From: Cepaea nemoralis
Taxonomy: Eukaryota; Mollusca; Gastropoda; Stylommatophora; Helicidae
Direction of reading: 5' to 3'
DNA length: 64,000 bases
Assembly (NCBI GenBank): GCA_014155875.1
Contig: JACEFZ010006269.1
Location: forward strand, 1-64,000
Each line of letters opens with the position of its first letter. The first letter of the stretch is position 1. Position numbers and translations under genes: made by a program. The notes under the pieces were generated by a model that worked only from the letters and a program-made list of their open reading frames with translations, was not told where the DNA came from and did not search any database. Shown here in pieces: positions 1 to 10,277 of this stretch.

Positions 1-246
1 GACTTAGTTTGGAAGTAGTTTTTCAGGTTAATTATTTGTTGTATGTTCTTTAATTCATTTTTTGTTCCGTGTTTGCAATTATATTCGTTGTCTAATTAGT
101 TATATCGTTTATATATTGTCATTTACATATCGATTTGTATTACTGATATTTTGTAAGTTAATGTAAGTGTGATTTTTTTTATGATCTTGTATTTGTGCTT
201 AACTTTGACTACTTTACACTTTCTTCATGGATAAAATGTCTGAGAA

Positions 247-1276
247 GTGGCAACACTGGCTCAAAAGTCAGGAATATGCTATGGACACTTAAACATTTGC
301 AGCTTATTTAACAAGCTACCAGAGTTATCTTCTATTCTTAATCAAAATTTTCATTTATTCGGCCTTAGTGAAAGTAGGCTTAATGATAACATTTCAGATG
401 AGGACATCTCTATTAAAGGTACAAAGTTTTTAGAAGGATCCCTGTAGGAAACAAGAGACAGGCACAGTAGCCTATGTTTCTAATTTACTAAATGCTCACC
501 GTAGGCTAGACTTTGAAACTTGCGAAATAGAATGTATTTGGTTAGAGCTAAAACTTCAAAACCGCACACCCCTGATAATTGGCTACCTCTATCGAAATCC
601 CAGTACTGGACACGTCTGGTACGAAAACTTCACTACCATGATGGATGTGGTTTTCGCTTCCGGGAAGGAAATTATACTACTCGGAGACTTTAACATTGAC
701 ACCAACAAATCCAACATAATATGGGGAAATATAATTGCATCATACAATTTCCAACAAATAGTACAACAAGCTATTACAGTAACAAAATCATCTTCAACAG
801 TCATAGATCACATTTATGTAACTTGAGCAGACAATATAATAGAATGCACCGTACCCAATTGTGCAGTGAGCGATCACTACCCAATATGCTGCACGTGGCC
901 TAAAAAAGGAACTAAAACTCCTAAACATAAACACATGAGTGTAAATTATAGAAGTTAGAAAAATTTCAACCAAAACGCATTTTTACAGGACTGGCTCGGT
1001 TCACCTCTAGACAATGTTTATCAGCTTCCTGACCCGGATGATGCTCTGGAATTCTGGATGAAAACCTTTATTGATGTTTCTGATAGACATGTGCCAATCA
1101 AGGAAGTTCGAGTAAAACACCACGTCAAGCCTCCTTGGATCACACAGGAAATACTTGAAATTATGAGAGACAGAGATAATGCACATAAAAAGCGGGATCT
1201 CAGCGCATACCATAGTTCCTGGTGTGCATACGAGAATGAGATGCGCAGCTGCATTGGCGTGCAATCGATAATGTAA
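247..1276 (+). pseudogene. LINE endonuclease domain, broken
   Basis: Remnant of the N-terminal endonuclease that nicks target DNA for target-primed reverse transcription. Frame pieces in order show the start of the fold with HLNICSL and the catalytic LFGLSESRL region (247-447), then IGYLYRNPS, the GDFNID motif (about 690) and STVIDHIYVT (about 795-826). Next come a VSDHYPICCTW-like piece (about 868-900) and the linker KPPWITQEI (about 1128). At least three frame changes or stops separate these pieces, so no functional protein is made. The order and spacing match the endonuclease half of CR1/L2/jockey-group ORF2. Confidence 0.75.
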
Positions 1277-1295
1277 CATTGAAGCAAATGGCATA

Positions 1296-1792
1296 TTTCT
1301 GTTGCGGTGCCTTAAAACTTAGTTCAACGGATTCACTATAACCGGAACATAAGTCCCCATTGCCAAGGAGCGGGAGGTTGCGGCGGGGTTAATAATATAT
1401 ATTATTATTAAATACCTTCCAGTCCTCCTTGTTTGTTAGATGAACAAGTGAAAAGCCAAAATCGGCCACGGAAAACTCAAACCTTTTATAAGACGACACT
1501 GGATAGTCTTCTTCACACAAATCCACTTTAATACGACGATTCTTGACAGCGCAGTCGCTCCACAGAAATGTTACAACTATACTTCACAGCACATTATTCT
1601 AACTAAAGCGGCATAGTGTTAGCCGTGTTGTAGTGACAAGCAGCCACGTCCACCTGGACGCCGGCTCAAGTCTAACTCCCTATATCGTGACGTTTTTCGT
1701 GCTTGCACCAAAACGTCTTGCACACTTATTCATTATTTTTAAACTAATGCCGTGCAAAGTGTGTCTTACAAACCATAGCCTGATCTAGGTAT
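1296..1792. mobile_element. 497-bp insertion in the LINE with 8-bp target duplication
   Basis: The 8-mer atggcata occurs at 1288-1295 and again at 1793-1800. Removing the 497 bp plus one copy joins LINE sequence that reads on into VRNKVQY. The insert has no ORF, no poly-A end and no obvious terminal inverted repeat. It carries a GC-rich stretch near 1355-1385 and a short ATT/TTA run. An 8-bp duplication fits a hAT- or P-type non-autonomous DNA element, but the missing inverted repeat leaves the class open. Confidence 0.55.
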
Positions 1793-1795
1793 ATG

Positions 1796-3610
1796 GCATA
1801 GTTAGAAACAAAGTTCAATATACCATACGACGGGAAAAGAAAAATTACTTTAAGAACTTAGTAATGGATAAAACAAATAGTAAGGATGTATGGAAGGCAA
1901 TTAACACCTTGACAAACAAGTATAACTTTCGAAATTCTTTACCATCAAATCATATTACATGCTACCAATTCAGTAATTTTTTTCAAACTGACATAGACCT
2001 GTTGAAGGCTTCAATACCTAATTCTCCTTGCAACTTATCTTTACTGTCATCGTTTTGCGAGAATAGATGCTCCCGCGATATTCTTTCCGACATACTGCTA
2101 ATGACAATTACTGAAGTATTCACTTACCTCAGTAACCTAAAAAACACATCATCATCTGGGTTAGATGGAATCAGCAACCGGCTTCTCCGTTATGCTGCGC
2201 CAGTGATCTGTATATCACTAACCTATGTATATAATCAGTGTCTCACCAAAGGCCACTTTCCATCAGCTGTCAAAATCGCTAAAGTGTACCCTCTTCTTAA
2301 ATCTGGTTCATTGGACAATGGTCTCCCGAACAATTACAGACCCATTTCCTTACTATCATCACTATCTAAGCCACTAGAAAAACACATCCATTAAAGTAAC
2401 ATTACAGTATTTAGTTCGCCACAAGCTTATTGTTGACAGCCAATCAGGATTTCAACCAAAATATTCTTGCCATATGGCCCTAACAAACATGATAGAAAAT
2501 TGGCACCAGGATATAAACAACAACAGTCTATGTGGAACTGTGTTTATTGATTTCAAGAAAGCATTTGATATGATAGACCATGTTATTTTAATTAAAAAAC
2601 TTGAGACAATGAAAATTGGCTCTAATGTAGTCACTCTAATATCATCCTTTCTATCAAACAGAAAGCAAGTAGTATCACATAATAAATCTGTCTCAAACCA
2701 CTACCTTCAATATTGGAGTACCACAAGGCTCTATTCTTGGCCCTCTATTATTTGCCATATATATTAACGATCTACCTTTGCATCTTTCGTCGTCCTGCGA
2801 TCTATTTGCAGACGACTGTACGGTGTACACAAACGCTGAAAACTGTATTTTACTGGAGTCGTCATTACAACAAGAATTAAATAATGTAGTTAGGTGGAGC
2901 TATTCAAACCGTATGCAAATTAACATCACTAAATCATAATCAATGTTATTAACAACCAGACAAAGACTTAAAACTCTAAGCTCACACACATCACTTCAAC
3001 TTCACATCGATAACATGCCAGTAGAAAGTGTAATTGAGCACAAAACATTAGGCCTAATTATTGATAGAAAACTAACCTTTAATTCCCACGTTCAAGCGCT
3101 CATTAAACAAACAGCGAAAAAATCTACCAACTCGCCAAAATTAAAAACTTCCTTGATGAGGACACAAGGAAACTATTCTACACTTCTCATATACAGACAC
3201 ACTTTGACTACTGCTCTACAATCTGGGACGGTTGTTCTAATTCAAACACCAAGCGACTTTACTCACTCCAGAAACGGGCCATGAGTCTAATTTATAGCAA
3301 ACATTTATCTGACAATCCTAGCCTGTATAAACGCCTTCAGTTACTACCACTCCGCAAACGCCTGCTTTTCAATAAAGCTAAACTAATTCACAAAATCCTG
3401 CATCGGAATGCCCCAAATTATATTTGGCCATTGTTTAAATATAATGCTAGACACAGCAAACGTTTAAATATATTACACATTCCGAAGCCTAGGATTGACT
3501 TATATACAAAACAAGCTTAACGTACTCTGCAGCTCAGCTGTGGAACAATCTTCCACAGGAAATCAAAGACATCACCAATCCCTATTCATATAATCGCAAA
3601 CTATTCGAAC
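1796..3610 (+). pseudogene. LINE reverse transcriptase domain, broken
   Basis: The reverse transcriptase half of the same LINE. Visible blocks in order: SSSGLDGISNRLL (RT block 1, about 2150-2190), NNYRPISLLSSLSKPLEK (block 2, about 2330-2385), FIDFKKAFDMIDH (first catalytic Asp region, about 2545-2585), PQGSILGPLLFAIYINDL (about 2715-2780, in a shifted frame), LFADDCTVYT (catalytic FADD, about 2800-2830) and LGLIIDRKLTFNSH (about 3050-3090). The thumb and tail follow: MSLIYSK at 3281, then LQLLPLRKRLLFNKAK and NAPNYIWPLFKY. The catalytic Asp pair is kept, but stops and frameshifts near 2394, 2700, 2938 and 3280 make this a dead copy. Confidence 0.8.
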
Positions 3611-4087
3611 ACTATCTCAGTACGGATTATCTTCCCCCTTAATAATATAGATAATAATAATAATAACAAAACCCTAGTATAACAGCCAGTCCCCTTTTGG
3701 TAGGCCAGTATATTCCACATGGCTAATAACAAGTGTCAGACCATTATCTAATATTACTGTGTCGTGTAGTTTTGATGTTCGCATTTTGCCCATGCCGTTA
3801 TAATGCGTATCTTTTATATTGTTGCTGTTCTCTGTTAGCCTTGAATGATGTGTGAATGAAATAATATATGAAAGAGAGTGATAGAAGGGCAGAATGTTAG
3901 ACGGGTCTGCGTGCCCAATTCTTAACTCTTTGAAAATAAAGTTTGTTTGTTCATTCGTTCGTTCGTTCTCTCACTTTTCGTCCACCTCTTGATGTTATCT
4001 TCCCATTTGTATCGTTGTCTACCTCCTGCTCACTTGCCTTCAACCTTACTCTCCAGTATAGTGTTTATAAGAGTGTTATGTCATAAT

Positions 4088-4320
4088 TGGCCCTGTGGGG
4101 AAGGGGTTTTCGGATGCTATTCGTAATCCCGCATACCGCGATCGAAAAACAGCTGTGGCGATTTGGAAGCAGGCCGCTTGCGTTGGTTTACCATTCAAAG
4201 GTATGAGTGCCGGTCCTTCAAAGATCAATAGAAAACTACTGAACGTAAATTTGCCAAGAAATCACGAACAGCCAAAAAATTATGGGGTTGATGGCAAAGG
4301 ATATGCAGCTAACTTTTTAA
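4088..4320 (+). mobile_element. tRNA-headed SINE, family S1 (copy A, first)
   Basis: About 230 bp with a degenerate tRNA-like head (A-box-like GGGAAGGGGTT, B-box-like GATCGAAA) and a conserved body: aatagaaaactactgaacg, cttgccaagaaatca-like text and a tggcaaaggatatgca-like 3' end. The same body recurs at a dozen places in the window. The counterpart in copy B is 52500-52740. Confidence 0.65.
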
Positions 4321-4439
4321 ATGTCTTTTAACGTGGCCGACATAGTTCACATGCCTCTTTTTTTTATTTCTTTCATCAAGTCTCTTTTCATTCTCAGCTT
4401 TCCTAGAAGTTCATCATTTACTCATTCTCATGGTGTTTC

Positions 4440-4504
4440 GATACACAGGAGAGTGCAGCAGGAAAGACACCTTACAAGTGTCATGTTTCTGGTGCCTGTT
4501 GTGT
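4440..4504 (+). pseudogene. C2H2 zinc-finger remnant
   Basis: In one frame this reads AGKTPYKCHVSGACC, a decayed version of the linker plus first half of a C2H2 finger (TGEKPYKCDVCGA) as found in the array at 46-49 kb. The second Cys is replaced by Ser and no His pair follows, because a SINE abuts it. The counterpart is at about 52855-52920. Confidence 0.5.
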
Positions 4505-4738
4505 CAAGTGGTTGACTCTGTGGCCGCAATTTGTAATCCTGCATAACGCATTTGAAACATTGCTGTGAGCAGTTTGGCAGCAGACTGCCTTGTGTTGGTT
4601 TTTGTACAATGATATACGTGCTTGTAGTTCAGAAAGCAATGGCAAACTATTGAACATAAACTTGCCAAGAAATCACAAACAGCCCCAATAATCTGGGGGT
4701 TGACTGTGACATAATGTAAAGTATATGCAACTAACATT
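4505..4738 (+). mobile_element. SINE family S1 (copy A, second)
   Basis: Shares the S1 body: agaaagcaatggcaaacta, then cttgccaagaaatcacaaac and gttgactgtgac, ending in a tatgcaactaac-type tail. The tRNA head is degraded. Its counterpart in copy B is 52922-53153, which keeps the same zinc-finger remnants on both sides. Confidence 0.65.
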
Positions 4739-4890
4739 ATTTTGTCATTCAGGCCACATGAGACTACAAATCACAAACAGAGCTTACATATATGATGTTT
4801 GTATAGCATATTTTTCTCGATCTGGCAACATGAAGTGCCACAAGAGAACAAGTGCTGGAGAGAAACCATGCATGCACTTTAGCTGACAAT
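4739..4890 (+). pseudogene. C2H2 zinc-finger remnant
   Basis: Reads YDVCIAYFSRSGNMKCHKRTSAGEKP (split here by frame as YDVCIAYFSRSG and NMKCHKRTSAGEKP), which is recognisably finger plus TGEKP linker. The first zinc-binding Cys is lost (YDVC for YKCDVC) and the second His of the pair is replaced by Thr. It precedes the TA/CA microsatellite. Copy B keeps it at about 53185-53300. This ties the duplication unit to the zinc-finger locus at 44-50 kb. Confidence 0.6.
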
Positions 4891-4907
4891 CATGATTGTT
4901 CCAAATC

Positions 4908-4957
4908 ATATATATATATATATATATACACACACAGACACACACACACACACAGAG
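4908..4957. repeat. (TA)n/(CA)n microsatellite
   Basis: A short TA run followed by an interrupted CA run. The same site is (CT)n(CA)n in copy B (53318-53418) and a long CA run in copy C (13441-13478), so this simple repeat has turned over independently in each copy. Confidence 0.9.
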
Positions 4958-5027
4958 AGGACAGAAACATCTCAAACCTAGTTGTGTGGTGCAACTTTTG
5001 CTAGATCTAAAGCACCACACGCAGACA

Positions 5028-5645
5028 ATGAAGAGAAAGTTTGGAAGTGAGATCTTTGTGGTGTCATCAACCTAAGAGAAAGTTTGGAAGTGAGATCTTT
5101 GTGGTGTCATCAACCTAAGAGAAAGTTTGGAAGTGAGATCTTTGTGGTCTCAACAACCTAAGAGAAAGTTTGGAAGTGAGATCTTTGTGGTCTCAACAAC
5201 CTAAGAGAAAGTTTGGAAGTGAGATCTTTGTGGTCTCAACAACCTAAGAGAAAGTTTGGAAGTGAGATCTTTGTGGTCTCAACAACCTAAGAGAAAGTTT
5301 GGAGGTGAGATCTTTGTGGTCTCAACAACCTAAGAGAAAGTTTGGAAGTGAGATCTTTGTGGTCTCAACAACCTAAGAGAAAGTTTGGAAGTGAGATCTT
5401 TGTGGTCTCAACAACCTAAGAGAAAGTTTGGAAGTGAGATCTTTGTGGTCTCAACAACCTAAGAGAAAAGTTGGAGGTGAGATCTTTGTGGTCTCATCAA
5501 CCTAAGAGAAAGTTTGGAAGTGAGATCTTTGTGGTCTCAACAACCTAAGAGACAGTTTGGAAGTGAGATCTTTGTGGTCTCAACAACCTAAGAGAGAGTT
5601 TGGAAGTGAGATCTTTGTGGTGTCATCAACCTAAGAGAAAGTTTG
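5028..5645 (+). repeat. 43-bp tandem repeat, about 14 units
   Basis: The unit begins gagaaagtttggaagtgaga and ends with caacctaa, 43 bp long, repeated head to tail about 14 times. Only scattered substitutions occur (hcaacaacc versus tcatcaacc, ggtctc versus ggtgtc). Copy B has two units (53498-53595) and copy C one (13552-13600), so expansion is specific to copy A. There is no open frame through it. Confidence 0.95.
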
Positions 5646-5679
5646 AAAGATAAATGTTAAGTCTTCTGGTTGTTGAAGC

Positions 5680-5795
5680 TAGCAGTTTTACAAATGTGGT
5701 GCAAGTTTTACTGAAGCTGGTCACCAGAATGGAAACATTAGAGTACATACAGGGGAGAAACCTTGACCATGTGATGTTTATGACTCTAAGATCGC
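5680..5795 (+). pseudogene. C2H2 zinc-finger remnant
   Basis: Reads CGASFTEAGHQNGNIRVHTGEKP (in two pieces: CGASFTEAGHQ, then NGNIRVHTGEKP) and then stops. It keeps the CGASFT core and the TGEKP linker of the main array but has a one-residue disruption and a stop straight after the linker. Counterparts lie at about 13640-13730 (C) and 53620-53740 (B). Confidence 0.6.
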
Positions 5796-5849
5796 CCATC
5801 TATGTACAAATTCATAAAAGAATAAAATAAACAAGAGTAGTTGTACAAA

Positions 5850-6092
5850 GCCGGCTTCGTGGCTTAGAGGTTATGACTTTTCTCCGTAATCTCGTATACT
5901 CTCGTCGGTAACATGATGACGGTTAGAATCAGCAGTAGTTCGAAACGCATCGGTAACTTACGGGGTATGAGAGCTGGCCGCTCAGAAAGCAATGGCAAAC
6001 TACTGAGCGTAATCTTGCCAAGAAATCTACATACAGCTGAAAGATGCTGGTGTTGACAGTGATGTCCTGTAAAGGATATGCAAAAAAAAAAA
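5850..6092 (+). mobile_element. SINE family S1 with target duplication
   Basis: A well-delimited copy. The 11-mer agttgtacaaa flanks it at 5839-5849 and 6092-6102. It opens with gccggcttcgtggcttagag, an A-box-like tRNA head, carries the S1 body (cagaaagcaatggcaaact, then cttgccaagaaatc) and ends in ggatatgc plus an A tract. The same insertion is in copy B (53798-54041). In copy C the site is lost in a 340-bp deletion. Confidence 0.85.
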
Positions 6093-6339
6093 GTTGTACA
6101 AATGTGTTTTTTGTGCATTGTGTTACTAATTTTGGACATGTAAATTAGCACAAGAGAACACACGTTAATTCTTTAAAGGCATGTGTCCTCTGCATTAAAA
6201 AAAATATTGTTACTAAAATGTGTGTGTGTATGTACAGCGTTGTTGTCATATCTACCCCCTTTTGGCCAGTGTATCCAAATTCTTCCTGGCATTTATTGAC
6301 CTAGTTAGCGTGCCTGGACAGTTTTCATAAAATAGTCCA

Positions 6340-7060
6340 TTTATGTCAGTGTGGTGATGCTGTCAATGCCCACTCCTTCATCAGTGGATGCACTTCTGCA
6401 GGCCCAAACAGAACATTCACGTACATGCTGATTGGTCCTCAAGGGAAGGTAGATGCACTAAGTGGGCATTCCCTACTCTACAAAGAAGCGCTCATTAATG
6501 CAAAGCTTACAAAATCAGTCCTTGGGGCACTCAAGTTGGGAAATTGCCAATACTGCGGACACTACTTTCTGAACTTGGCATCCCACATACGGTCACCTTA
6601 CAGTGGAGTACTTGGAAACGAGATAGCTGATCAACTAGCTAAGGAAAGAGCAATAGAAAAACAGCCTGCCAAGCCTGTTACACACACTAAAATGAAAGAA
6701 TGATGAAATCAATAAGAAAACCACCTACACCAGGTCAAGAAGATTACCATTTGATGACAGACCAAGATAAATAATTATTCTGCACCTCAGAATAGGACAA
6801 CATTGATTGCATAACCATATGTATACAATATTCAAGATTGGCGAATTAGCTATGTGGATTGGTGCTGTAGACAGCAGATAGCATACTCCAAGACTGCCCA
6901 AAATGAGACATATCTAGACAAACCTTCCGGCCTAGAGAAACCACTGTAGAAGATAAACTATGGACCACTGAGTGAACTAAAAAATACAGTGAAGAGATAA
7001 CATTGCAGTTATAGACAAGATTTCAAGCTAGCAAAAGAAGAATAAGATTGCAAAGCTGAC
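6340..7060 (+). pseudogene. Old RNase H LINE 3' end
   Basis: The C-terminal part of a LINE ORF2 with an RNase H domain. The frame at 6425-6703 carries SPYSGVLGNEIADQLAKERA, which matches the H-x-G-x-x-GNE-x-AD end of LINE RNase H. Downstream is a decayed LRIGQHxLHNHMYTIFKIGE-type tail, typical after RNase H in such LINEs. It is present in all three duplication copies (13960-14680 in C, 54290-55010 in B), each with its own extra stops. It is therefore older than the duplication and inactive. Confidence 0.7.
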
Positions 7061-7290
7061 ATGCAGCTCATTTATGACTTACAGAACGACACCCTGTGCA
7101 TGCTTAGCTTCACTTCTTTATAAGTTTATTTGGGTCACCGTTGTGGCACATACTTTGCCTTTTGGGGATGCAGTTTACTATAGTGCTATAGGTAATTTGT
7201 TTTGTAACGTATATTGGCATCTTGCCGTCTTGACAGACGATAGGTTGTTTAATTGCGCTTCAAAAGGCATAATAACTAAAACTCATGGCG
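7061..7290 (-). pseudogene. Old LINE P 3' UTR, left part
   Basis: Resembles, in the same orientation, the 3' end of the LINE at 58251-60452: both contain cgtcttgacagacgatag and a CAAAAGGCATAATAACTA-like stretch. The right part resumes at 9225. The RNase H LINE 7291-9213 is inserted between them. Copy C keeps both parts joined at about 14868-14895. No ORF of its own; the 393-residue frame starting at 7074 is open here only by chance. Confidence 0.65.
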
Positions 7291-9189
7291 TTGGTAGGTA
7301 CCGTCCAAAAAGAGAAACCTGTACCAATGCAGCAGTTTTTGCCCATGATGTCTATGAAGGTTTCCGCTCGGGTATTGAAACCTTTGCTGCAGCGATTGGT
7401 CTTGAGGACGCGTACAACAGAGTACCATTGGATTTTTTAATGCTTCAGCTTCTTGAACTCAAAATAAGGCCATTCCTCCTTAGTTGGATCGCTGCAGCCC
7501 TCTTCCAAAGGAAAGCAGTTTTTAGATGTGACAGTTGGACGTCGGAACCAAAAACAATGTATCCTGGCCTACCACAGGGATCATCATTATCTCCGGTACT
7601 ATTCAACGCCTACACTGTGAGAATCACCAGTGAGCAGATCACTGGACCTGGTGGGACATTGTCATATGCTGACGATGTTTTAGTGTATCGCCAGGGTAAG
7701 GATAGAGATCAGGTTACTGTGGAACTACAAACCGAACTCAATTGCATAAGTACTTGGTGTGTTGAGGCTGGGACAATGGTCAACCCAACAAAGGCAACAG
7801 TGACTTGGTTCTCGTTGAATAATAATATTGTCAACACTCCAACACCAACTGTAAATCTGTGTTCAGAGACGGTGGAAAGAACGCCGGCAATGAATTACCT
7901 GGGGATACGGTTTGATCGAAGCCTTGCTTATAATGAGCAAATAGACCAGGTGATAACAAAGGCCAAGCGGGGGTTGGCTGCGATGCGGGTGATGGCGGCA
8001 GCAAACTGTGAGCAGCGCCATCTATGTCTTCTATACGAAGGGCTGGTCATGTCTGTATTTGAGTATGCGATGGCAATCCTGACTCTCAGCCGTAAGCAGA
8101 TAGAAAGGATGGAAAGGATACAGAATGAAGCTATGCGCATTATTCTTGGATGTACAAGAGATACAGCATGCAGGGCGATGCGCTACCTTCTTGATTTTCC
8201 AACCATTGAAGACAGAATACAAGTCTGCAGAGCATCGCGCCTACCTCAGAGTTAACGCAAACACACAACATCCACTGCATAGTGAAAATTATGAAGGTGA
8301 AGGGCAGCAGGTTAAAAAGAGGACGGTCGTGGATGGGTCAAGCCGAAGACATTCTTCAACAGGTGTGTTCATTTGAGGACTTAGAACCTGGCGAGGAGTG
8401 GGTACAAGTGCCAACAGATTTCTGTACATCCTTTTCAGTTTGCATCCAACTAGACAGAAAATGCAGACAAGAAAATCCGGCTGCTGTGGAGGCAGAAGTA
8501 CAAGCGTTGATTTTCGAGAATTCGCTAGACGGTGACGCTGTCATTTACACAGATGGGTCGGTCGTCCGACATGTGAGAAGCTCATGGGCCTTTACGGCTC
8601 AGGCCGGAGGGAGAATTGTGAAGGAGGACTCTGGTGCTTTTGCTGAGACCACAAGTAAGTAGCCTGACTATGGAAGTCATGGCAGTAAGTAAAGCAATAA
8701 CATGGCTCGAGACACAGACATTCACTAGGGCATGTTTCCTTAGCGACTCAATGAACATGCTCAAGAGGATAGAGAGGGTGTCGATCCGAAGAGACTGGTT
8801 GCTGTCCTCTGGAGCGGTCTCGGCTGGCAAAGATTAGTTTCATCTTCGTGCCAGGGCATGCGGGAGTACAAGGAAATGAGCGGGCTGACAAGCTCGCAGG
8901 TAAGGCTACTGTGGAGGGCGGACGCGCCATGGACCAGGCTGACATTCTGAATGCTCTACGAGAAGTAAGACTTTTGCGAGAACCAAGTGATGACTGTGAA
9001 TCTACAACCATGGCCAGACTGCGAGAACAGCAAATTAAAAGAGAGGTGGCCAAACAAGAACACTACGCAGGAAGCCAAAGAAGATTGATAAACCAACACA
9101 GAACTGGTGTCGTTAGCCGCTACACGCTGCGGGATTTGCTGAGGAGGGGATCCGAGCACTTATGGACTGAATGGTTCGATGTGCAATGA
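7291..9189 (+). pseudogene. RT-RNase H polyprotein fragment
   Basis: The frame is open from 7291 to 8255: YRPKRETCTNAAVF, LEDAYNRVPLDF (first catalytic Asp block), LPQGSSLSPVLFNAYT, LSYADDVLVY (catalytic YADD), MNYLGIRFDRSLAYN (RT block 7) and the thumb. One extra base near 8240 shifts the frame. RNase H follows in 8282-8662 (VIYTDGSVVRH, the first catalytic Asp) and stops at a 4-bp duplication of agta near 8655-8662. It resumes with MEVMAVSKAITWLE and CFLSDSMNML, then VPGHAGVQGNERADKLAG in 8848-9189. All catalytic motifs remain; only indels kill it. The first 72 residues of the 393-residue frame are not LINE. Confidence 0.85.
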
Positions 9190-9213
9190 GGATGATCTGT
9201 CGACTAACAAACT
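7291..9213 (+). mobile_element. 5'-truncated RNase H LINE (I/Nimb-like)
   Basis: A LINE fragment covering most of the reverse transcriptase and the RNase H domain, flanked by aactcatggcg at 7280-7290 and aactcatgacg at 9214-9224. It ends in an (ACTAA)-type tail (gactaacaaactaac). The same insertion with a perfect 11-bp duplication is in copy B (55240-57157). Copy C has the uninterrupted site at about 14868. Truncation inside the RT domain is the usual result of incomplete target-primed reverse transcription. Confidence 0.9.
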
Positions 9214-9224
9214 AACTCATGACG

Positions 9225-9405
9225 GTAGCGAGACTGATTAAACCAATTTGCGCTGTAAATGTTCAGCCACAATGGATGCATGTGAACACATGGTCATTTC
9301 CTTTATCTCGCACGATCTTACGTCTCACACGTTCAGTGTGACCTACCTGCAATCATTTTCTTCTTTGTCTTTATTCCATTTCTGATCTTTGCCCTCCATG
9401 CAACA
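9225..9405 (-). pseudogene. Old LINE P 3' region, right part
   Basis: Continues the minus-strand LINE begun at 7061: it shares gtagcgagactg-, catggtcatttcc- and cttacgtctc-type strings with 58330-58440. It is cut at 9405 by the insertion of element Q, whose target duplication is cctccatgcaaca. Confidence 0.65.
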
Positions 9406-10277
9406 AAAATTCACCTAAACGAACATCACCTGAAACAAGTAAAGAGTTTCAAGTGCCTAGGAATTATAATATTTTTTTTTTTAGCATATCCTTTACAGGA
9501 CTTAGCTGTCAACACCAGCATCTTTCAGCTGTATGCTGATTTCTTGGCAAGATTACGCTCAGTAGTTTGCCATTGCTTTCTGAGCGGCCGGCTCAGTATC
9601 CCGCAAGTCACGAGCGGGGGTCAAACCGCCTCAGCTCTCGCTCTGCTACGAGACTATGCGTGATAAACGGGATTACAGAGAGAAAGTGTTGTAACCCCAC
9701 AGCCAGAGAATACTATTATAAAGTGGCAAATCAGAAGACGAGATCGGAAATAGATGCAATACGGCAAACCAACACATTGGATAAATGGCACCAATATTTT
9801 TAAAAAAGTGTATCAATAGTTACTAAGGAAGCACTTTACAACACAATCGTCCTACCAACGATATGCTACCAATGCCAACCTGGACAATGACAGAAAAAGA
9901 GAAAAGAACATCACAACAACAGAAATGAGGATTCCATGAGAAATGTACTCAATGTATCAAGAAGAGATAAGATCAGAAATGAAGAAATCAGGACCTAAAG
10001 TGGGCGTTAGCAGAACGCTAGATTTTTATTAGAAGACAGCAAGTCAAATGGTTTGGCCATGTAACTAGGTTACCCACTAACAGTATACCACAAAAAGCAA
10101 CGATGTACAGAACAGAGGGAAGCAGAGGAAGAGGCCGACCATGTAAATGATGGACAGAGGGAATAATAGAGTCCACGGGAATATCGATACATGAAGCCTC
10201 ATAAGCGGGCACTCTCCCGCTGTTTATACTTACCTCGCCACCGCAAGGTACAAGAGGAACATGATGAGATGAGATGT
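9406..10277 (+). mobile_element. LINE Q (RTE-like) 3' fragment, nested
   Basis: The 13-mer cctccatgcaaca flanks it at 9393-9405 and 10278-10290. The coding remnant reads LKQVKSFKCLGIII, then after a SINE interruption TRSEIDAI, KEALYNTIFLPTICYQC, TEMR.PRNVLN and the C-terminus RRQQVKWFGHVTRLP with RGRGRP. It ends in a (GATGA)n tail. The same insertion exists in C (15063-15688) and B (57350-57977), so it predates the triplication. No protein is made because of many frameshifts. Confidence 0.85.
9473..9693 (-). mobile_element. SINE family S1, only in copy A
   Basis: Minus-strand S1: a T tract, then agcatatcctttacaggac, cagcatctttcagctg, gatttcttggcaagattacg and tttgccattgctttctgagc, the reverse of the S1 body. 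Copies B (57410) and C (15125) read straight through (ggaattataatattataaag in B), so they are empty sites and this SINE is younger than the duplication. Confidence 0.8.

Larger units (their letters stand above)
1..3967 (+). mobile_element. CR1/L2-like non-LTR retrotransposon, decayed
   Basis: A plus-strand LINE encoding an apurinic-type endonuclease followed by a reverse transcriptase, with no RNase H domain seen. It begins before or near the window start. It ends in an A/T-rich 3' UTR with an AATAAA-like signal and a short microsatellite tail (GTTTGTTTGTTCATTCGTTC, about 3936-3967), as CR1/L2-group elements often do. The reading frame is broken many times and a 497-bp foreign insertion splits it. 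The 3' end coincides with the left edge of duplication copy A. Clade assignment comes from domain order and the C-terminal motif style (NAPNYI, LPLRKRLLFNKAK), so CR1, L2, Daphne or Crack are all possible. Confidence 0.75.

Noticed and set aside
5028..5645. Regular 43-bp repeats as a CRISPR-like array
   Set aside because: Units are contiguous with no unique spacers, and the setting is a eukaryotic repeat region.
7074..7290. First 72 codons of the 393-codon frame as a genuine N-terminus
   Set aside because: They lie upstream of the target duplication, in older LINE 3' UTR; the frame is open by chance.
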